Assembly (NCBI GenBank): GCA_020216745.1
Contig: JAIWNQ010000032.1
Span: forward strand, 1-10,000
Origin: Candidatus Hydrogenedens sp.
GTDB taxonomy: Bacteria; Hydrogenedentota; Hydrogenedentia; Hydrogenedentales; Hydrogenedentaceae
Length of the DNA stretch: 10,000 nt
Direction of reading: 5' to 3'
Shown piece by piece: positions 6,724 through 10,000 of this stretch. Numbering within the stretch: the first letter of the stretch is position 1; the number at the start of each line of letters is the position of its first letter. Both the position numbers and the translations under genes were made by a program. The notes under the pieces are model-generated. The model had not been told where the DNA came from. It saw only the letters and a list, made by a program, of their open reading frames with translations, and did no database searches.

Positions 6724-7905
6724 ATGTTAAGTGTTATTATTTTATTAAGTTCATTTTTATCTGAACCTTTCTTCCAAAAAGAGAATATTTTTCCTCCAAA
6801 CGATAAACACAACCATGGCTCAAGCATCGTGGAAACATCAGAAGGTACATTACTAACAGTTTGGTTTCATGGCTCAGGTGAAAGGACTAGTGACGATGTC
6901 ATGTTGCAAGGAGCCAGAAAAAAGGCAAGCAAAGACCGTTGGTGTGACCCTTTCGTTATGGCAGATACTCCAGACCTTCCTGATTGTAATCCTGTACTTT
7001 TTATTGACCCAAGACAAGTACTTTGGCTATTTTGGATTACGGTTCAGGACAATCAATGGGGTGGGTCATTATTAAAATATCGTATTTCTGAAGATTATGA
7101 GAAAGATGGACCGCCCCGCTGGAAGTGGCAAGATGTTATTCATGTACGTCCTTTAAATTTAGAAGAAAAATTCTTAGAAGTCATTGAAAAAGGTCAACCT
7201 GCCATCGATATGCTTACAAATATAGAACCCGAGTTAAAAAAGGAAATTGAATTTGCAAAAGTTTCCGCCCAAACAAAACTATCCCAGCGATTAGGTTGGA
7301 TGACTCGCATTCATCCAATTATGATTACGGAGCAACGGATAATGCTTGGCCTTTATTCCGACGTCTTCAATTGCTCTTTGGCTGGATTTACGGATGACTG
7401 GGGAGAACATTGGTTTTTTAGCAATCCTATATTAGACCCTGAAATAAAAAATATTTCAAATATTCAACCCAGTTTTGTAAAGAAAAAGGACGGAACCATT
7501 GTTGCATTTATGCGTGATAACGGGATTCCAAAACGAGTACGAACTGCATATTCAAAAGATATGGGGATGACATGGTCCAATGTGTCCATGTTAGAAATTC
7601 CTAACCCTGGTTCCAGTGTAGAATGTATCACATTAAAGAGTGGCAAATGGGCATTAGTCTGTAATGACACAATAAATGGTAGACATAAATTGAGTGTATA
7701 TTTATCTGATGATGAAGGTGAAACATGGAAATGGAGTAAAGCCATCGAAGAAACAGAATTTGGTAAAGGAAATTACTCTTATCCCTCTGTGATTCAAACA
7801 CATGATGGACTTATTCATTGCTCTTACTCATGTAAAGATGAGGATACCAAGGGCTCTACAATACGACACGCTTGGTTTAATGAGGATTGGATAATATCGA
7901 ATTAG
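6724..7905 (+). CDS. Sialidase-family (BNR/Asp-box) six-bladed beta-propeller protein
   Basis: This 393-residue protein shows Asp-box motifs at TDDWGEHW (223-230), SKDMGMTW (277-284) and SDDEGETW (328-335), plus a degenerate one near 64-76. The C-terminus YSYPSVIQTHDGLIHCSYSC (351-370), followed by TIRHAWF (379-385), is the hallmark of the BNR_2 exo-sialidase-like family. The Tyr pair Y351/Y353 and R381 are candidates for the tyrosine nucleophile and an arginine of the substrate triad; R264 (FMRDNG) is another. A charged, helix-like insert lies at about 143-190, before LGWMTRIHP, and by my recollection is usual in this subfamily. The classic N-terminal RIP motif is not seen, so removal of sialic acid is likely but not proven; another terminal sugar is possible. 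The N-terminus (MLSVIILLSSFLSEPFF) is hydrophobic but has no basic residues, so export is uncertain. It is cotranscribed with the upstream acyltransferase (21-bp gap). Confidence 0.87.
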   Translation: MLSVIILLSSFLSEPFFQKENIFPPNDKHNHGSSIVETSEGTLLTVWFHGSGERTSDDVMLQGARKKASKDRWCDPFVMADTPDLPDCNPVLFIDPRQVLWLFWITVQDNQWGGSLLKYRISEDYEKDGPPRWKWQDVIHVRPLNLEEKFLEVIEKGQPAIDMLTNIEPELKKEIEFAKVSAQTKLSQRLGWMTRIHPIMITEQRIMLGLYSDVFNCSLAGFTDDWGEHWFFSNPILDPEIKNISNIQPSFVKKKDGTIVAFMRDNGIPKRVRTAYSKDMGMTWSNVSMLEIPNPGSSVECITLKSGKWALVCNDTINGRHKLSVYLSDDEGETWKWSKAIEETEFGKGNYSYPSVIQTHDGLIHCSYSCKDEDTKGSTIRHAWFNEDWIISN

Positions 7906-7923
7906 TTTTTATGTATATGTGCT
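7906..7923. other. 18-bp convergent junction, no visible terminator
   Basis: The plus-strand sialidase-like gene stops at 7905 and the minus-strand coiled-coil gene stops at 7924. Only 18 AT-rich bases separate the two stop codons. I see no GC-rich hairpin followed by a T-run for either direction, here or in the flanking 40 bases. Transcripts from the two sides probably overlap, or end by another mechanism. Confidence 0.6.
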
Positions 7924-10000
7924 TTATGAATTGACAGGCACTAACTTATCGAGAAATGCTTTAATATCTGACTTTGTAGAAACAACAACCTCAACCTTTT
8001 TACCTGAGGAATGTTCTAAATCCTCAATTGCAACAAGGTCAATCGGATTAGCAAGAGCAACCGTTATGGTATCTTCAGTCATTCTAATAGGTATGCACAA
8101 ATGTTGTTTCAATATCCTTGTAGGTACTGCCTCGACAGCCTCTTGTGATATGTTTGCCTCAGTTAACATTTCAAATGGCACATTGCATTGACAAGCCAAT
8201 GCTTGTGCTACTGCATATTCGGAAACAAAACCATATTCAGTTAAAATGTCCCCTAAATGCTTCATTGGGGTCTGCTTCTGTATTTTAAGAGCTTCTTCTA
8301 ATTGTCCCTTTTCGATAATACCTGCGGTAAGAAGAATTTCACCCAAATTCGGCTTTTTCTTCCTCCGTATAATTGTTGTCGAGGCATTTATTATCTTTTC
8401 TCTCTCCTGAGTTTTAATCTCTACATCTTCTTTCGTTCTTTCAACCTCGTCTAAAATATTTTTTATATTTTCCTTTACATTGCTATCTTCTAACAGAGGT
8501 ATTAACTCTTTTATCTTTAAAAACTCTTTAATTTGTTTTTGTAATAATTTGTTCTCATCCTTAACCTTTGATAGGGTCTTCTCCAATAGTGTATATGACT
8601 CAATACTTGGCAATTTTTCAATTTGTTTTTTAAGTTCTTCTATCTTTTCTTCTAAACTTAACTTTTCTTGTTCTAATTCTCCCTTACTTGATAAAATCCT
8701 TTCAATTTCTTCATCTTTCTTATTCAAATGCTGTTTTAGTTGCTCATTCTCCGCATTTAAATTATTAACATTATTCCTTAACTCTTCTATATATTCTTTT
8801 GAAGGTGCTTCGTTTAAATCATTTTGTAGTTTAACTACCTCTTCTTCAAGTGAAATCATCTGCTCCCTTAATGAAGAAAGACTTTTTTCCAAATCTTCTT
8901 TTTCTTCTTTCAAATTAGAACTGATTATTTTTTCTTCTCGCAGGATATTTTCCAGATGTTGAAGTTTACTCTCTTTGTCTTTAAGCTCATTTTTAAGGTT
9001 TTCTAATTCTTTATCTGAAGGAAGTAATTTTATTTTTTCTTCCAATGCCTGTTTACTACTTGCTAATTCCCTATTTTCACTTTCTAATCGAGAAATATCC
9101 AGTGATACCTTTTGGTATCTCTCTTGCAAATCCTTAAATTCACCAATCTCTACTTTTAACTGATTAATCTCATCTTGTTTTTCTTTAAGTTTCTGCATTA
9201 AAATATCGACTTCATCTTTTTTTGGTAATTCATCAACTAACTTTTTCAATTCTTTATTCTCTTTCTCCTTCTCCTCAATTAAATTTTTCAATGATTCTAA
9301 CTCATTTTGCAACTCTATTTTTTGTCTTTCACTCTTTTCATATAAATCCTTTATAGCATCATACTCTCTCATAATTTGATTGTATTTATCTAAATTAACA
9401 GACTTATCTAATTCTCTTTCTAACTCAACAATTCTATCCTTACTATCCTTCAATTCGGTATTCAAAGTTGCCAACTGTTCCTCTGGATTAGATTGCTCCA
9501 TCAACATTTTTAATTGTTGTATTTGTTTATCCTTTTCCTCAATTTCATGATGCAATTGGCTTATTTCTTTATTCCTCTGTTCAGACAACTCAGCCAATTC
9601 TTTTTGAATGCTTCCTAATTCTTTTTCTAAAGATGTTAAACCATTAACTGTTTCCTGATATCGTATATCAATCTCATCATACTGCTTTTTAAGCGAATCA
9701 TATTCTTCCTGCTTTAGATTAATTTTATCCTCTAATTCTTTTACCTTTTCTTGAAGTTCATCTCTTTCCGCCTTATATTTCGATTCTATCTCTATTTCCC
9801 CTTCGGTTTTTAAACCTACTTCCGTGCCTAATTTTAATTTGTCTATTTCATTCTTTAATTTATCAACAGTTTCTTTTAACTCACCAAGTTCTTTTTCTTT
9901 CTGTTTACTTTCCAATAAAAGATTTTCAAGCTCGTTCTCTTTATTTGTTAATTCGTAAATTTTTTCATCAAGTAAATTTCTTAGATTCTCTATCTCTGAA
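7924..10000 (-). CDS. Long coiled-coil protein with C-terminal MshEN (GspE N-terminal) domain; N-terminus beyond the window
   Basis: The minus-strand frame is open from the right edge to TAA at 7926-7924, at least 691 residues. A TTG at 9915 could be read as a start, but the 28 codons before it continue the coiled coil (SEIENLRNLLDEKIYELTNK...) with no stop and no start signal, so the gene is partial. Numbering from that TTG, residues 1-505 are Lys/Glu/Leu-rich heptad coiled coil, with proline-led repeats of about 70 residues from 229 onward. RRKKKPN (517-523) leads into an MshEN domain of about 140 residues. Two 24-residue motifs are visible, NLGEILL...Q (523-546) and HLGDILT...Q (553-576), then the alpha/beta part (VPTRILKQHLCIPI, VALANPIDLVAIEDL). 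In MshE-type proteins this domain binds c-di-GMP; usually it precedes a type II secretion or pilus ATPase, absent here. No signal peptide can be judged. A cytoplasmic scaffold is plausible. Confidence 0.85.
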   Translation of the reverse strand, partial: SEIENLRNLLDEKIYELTNKENELENLLLESKQKEKELGELKETVDKLKNEIDKLKLGTEVGLKTEGEIEIESKYKAERDELQEKVKELEDKINLKQEEYDSLKKQYDEIDIRYQETVNGLTSLEKELGSIQKELAELSEQRNKEISQLHHEIEEKDKQIQQLKMLMEQSNPEEQLATLNTELKDSKDRIVELERELDKSVNLDKYNQIMREYDAIKDLYEKSERQKIELQNELESLKNLIEEKEKENKELKKLVDELPKKDEVDILMQKLKEKQDEINQLKVEIGEFKDLQERYQKVSLDISRLESENRELASSKQALEEKIKLLPSDKELENLKNELKDKESKLQHLENILREEKIISSNLKEEKEDLEKSLSSLREQMISLEEEVVKLQNDLNEAPSKEYIEELRNNVNNLNAENEQLKQHLNKKDEEIERILSSKGELEQEKLSLEEKIEELKKQIEKLPSIESYTLLEKTLSKVKDENKLLQKQIKEFLKIKELIPLLEDSNVKENIKNILDEVERTKEDVEIKTQEREKIINASTTIIRRKKKPNLGEILLTAGIIEKGQLEEALKIQKQTPMKHLGDILTEYGFVSEYAVAQALACQCNVPFEMLTEANISQEAVEAVPTRILKQHLCIPIRMTEDTITVALANPIDLVAIEDLEHSSGKKVEVVVSTKSDIKAFLDKLVPVNS
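8416..9231 (-). repeat. Four degenerate ~70-residue coiled-coil repeats, each led by a proline
   Basis: Within the coiled-coil protein (numbered from the TTG at 9915), four units begin ELPKKDEVDIL (229), LLPSDKELENL (297), EAPSKEYIEEL (369) and KLPSIESYTLL (434). The leading prolines (231, 299, 371, 436) are 68, 72 and 65 residues apart. Units 1 to 3 end with a similar stretch just before the next proline (LEEKIK, LEEEVVKLQNDL, LEEKIEELKKQI). The similarity is at protein level only; I see no obvious DNA-level identity, so the duplications are old. Confidence 0.6.

Noticed and set aside
6603..6827. Open minus-strand frame of 74 codons across the acyltransferase/sialidase junction
   Set aside because: It overlaps the ends of two well-supported plus-strand genes and has no start signal or family features.
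7464..7745. Open minus-strand frame of 93 codons inside the sialidase-like gene
   Set aside because: Fully antisense to the Asp-box region, no start signal, no conserved motif.
8480..8962. Open plus-strand frame of 160 codons, rich in Ser, Phe, Leu and Cys
   Set aside because: It is the complement of the Lys/Glu-rich coiled-coil gene, and the odd composition is what antisense reading of such codons gives. No ribosome binding site or family resemblance. The same applies to 8975-9163 and 7919-8191 on the plus strand.

Overview
The window is AT-rich, gene-dense bacterial DNA. It has no RNA genes, CRISPR array, insertion sequence or recognisable phage gene. It holds seven protein genes, one cut off by each window edge. 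Secreted carboxypeptidase-regulatory-like beta-sandwich proteins, a BNR/Asp-box sialidase-like protein, an HGSNAT/DUF5009-type membrane acyltransferase and a large coiled-coil protein with an MshEN domain suggest an environmental or host-associated Gram-negative glycan degrader. Candidates include the PVC/planctomycete-like or Hydrogenedentota-like lineages. That is an inference from gene content; no marker gene in the window settles it.

Layout. (1) Positions 1-5587 on the minus strand form a tight four-gene cluster, read right to left. It runs ridA (5587-5201), a secreted TPR plus HExxH metallopeptidase-like protein (5195-3927), a secreted multi-domain beta-sandwich protein with a degenerate thioredoxin-like C-terminus (3952-1889), and a second protein of the same architecture (1869 to beyond position 1). 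Gaps are 5 bp, a 26-bp overlap and 19 bp, so one transcript is likely. (2) Positions 5588-5733 are a divergent intergenic region that must hold promoters for both directions. (3) Positions 5734-7905 on the plus strand are a two-gene operon: a polytopic HGSNAT-like acyltransferase followed 21 bp later by a sialidase-family beta-propeller. (4) Only 18 bp separate that operon from the end of the converging gene at 7924-10000 (minus). That gene encodes a very long coiled coil ending in an MshEN (GspE N-terminal) domain, and it continues past the right edge.

How the genes may work together. The plus operon looks like surface glycan processing: the propeller acts on a terminal sugar and the membrane protein acyl-modifies a sugar. 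Three of the four minus-cluster proteins look exported, with one probable protease and two modular beta-sandwich proteins. Their thioredoxin-like ends lack the catalytic cysteines, which suggests a structural or binding role in the envelope rather than redox work. The coiled-coil/MshEN protein may be a c-di-GMP-responsive scaffold. No sequence evidence links it to the other genes beyond proximity.

The most unusual items are the paired, redox-dead thioredoxin-tailed proteins and the ATPase-less coiled-coil/MshEN protein with proline-marked repeats of about 70 residues.
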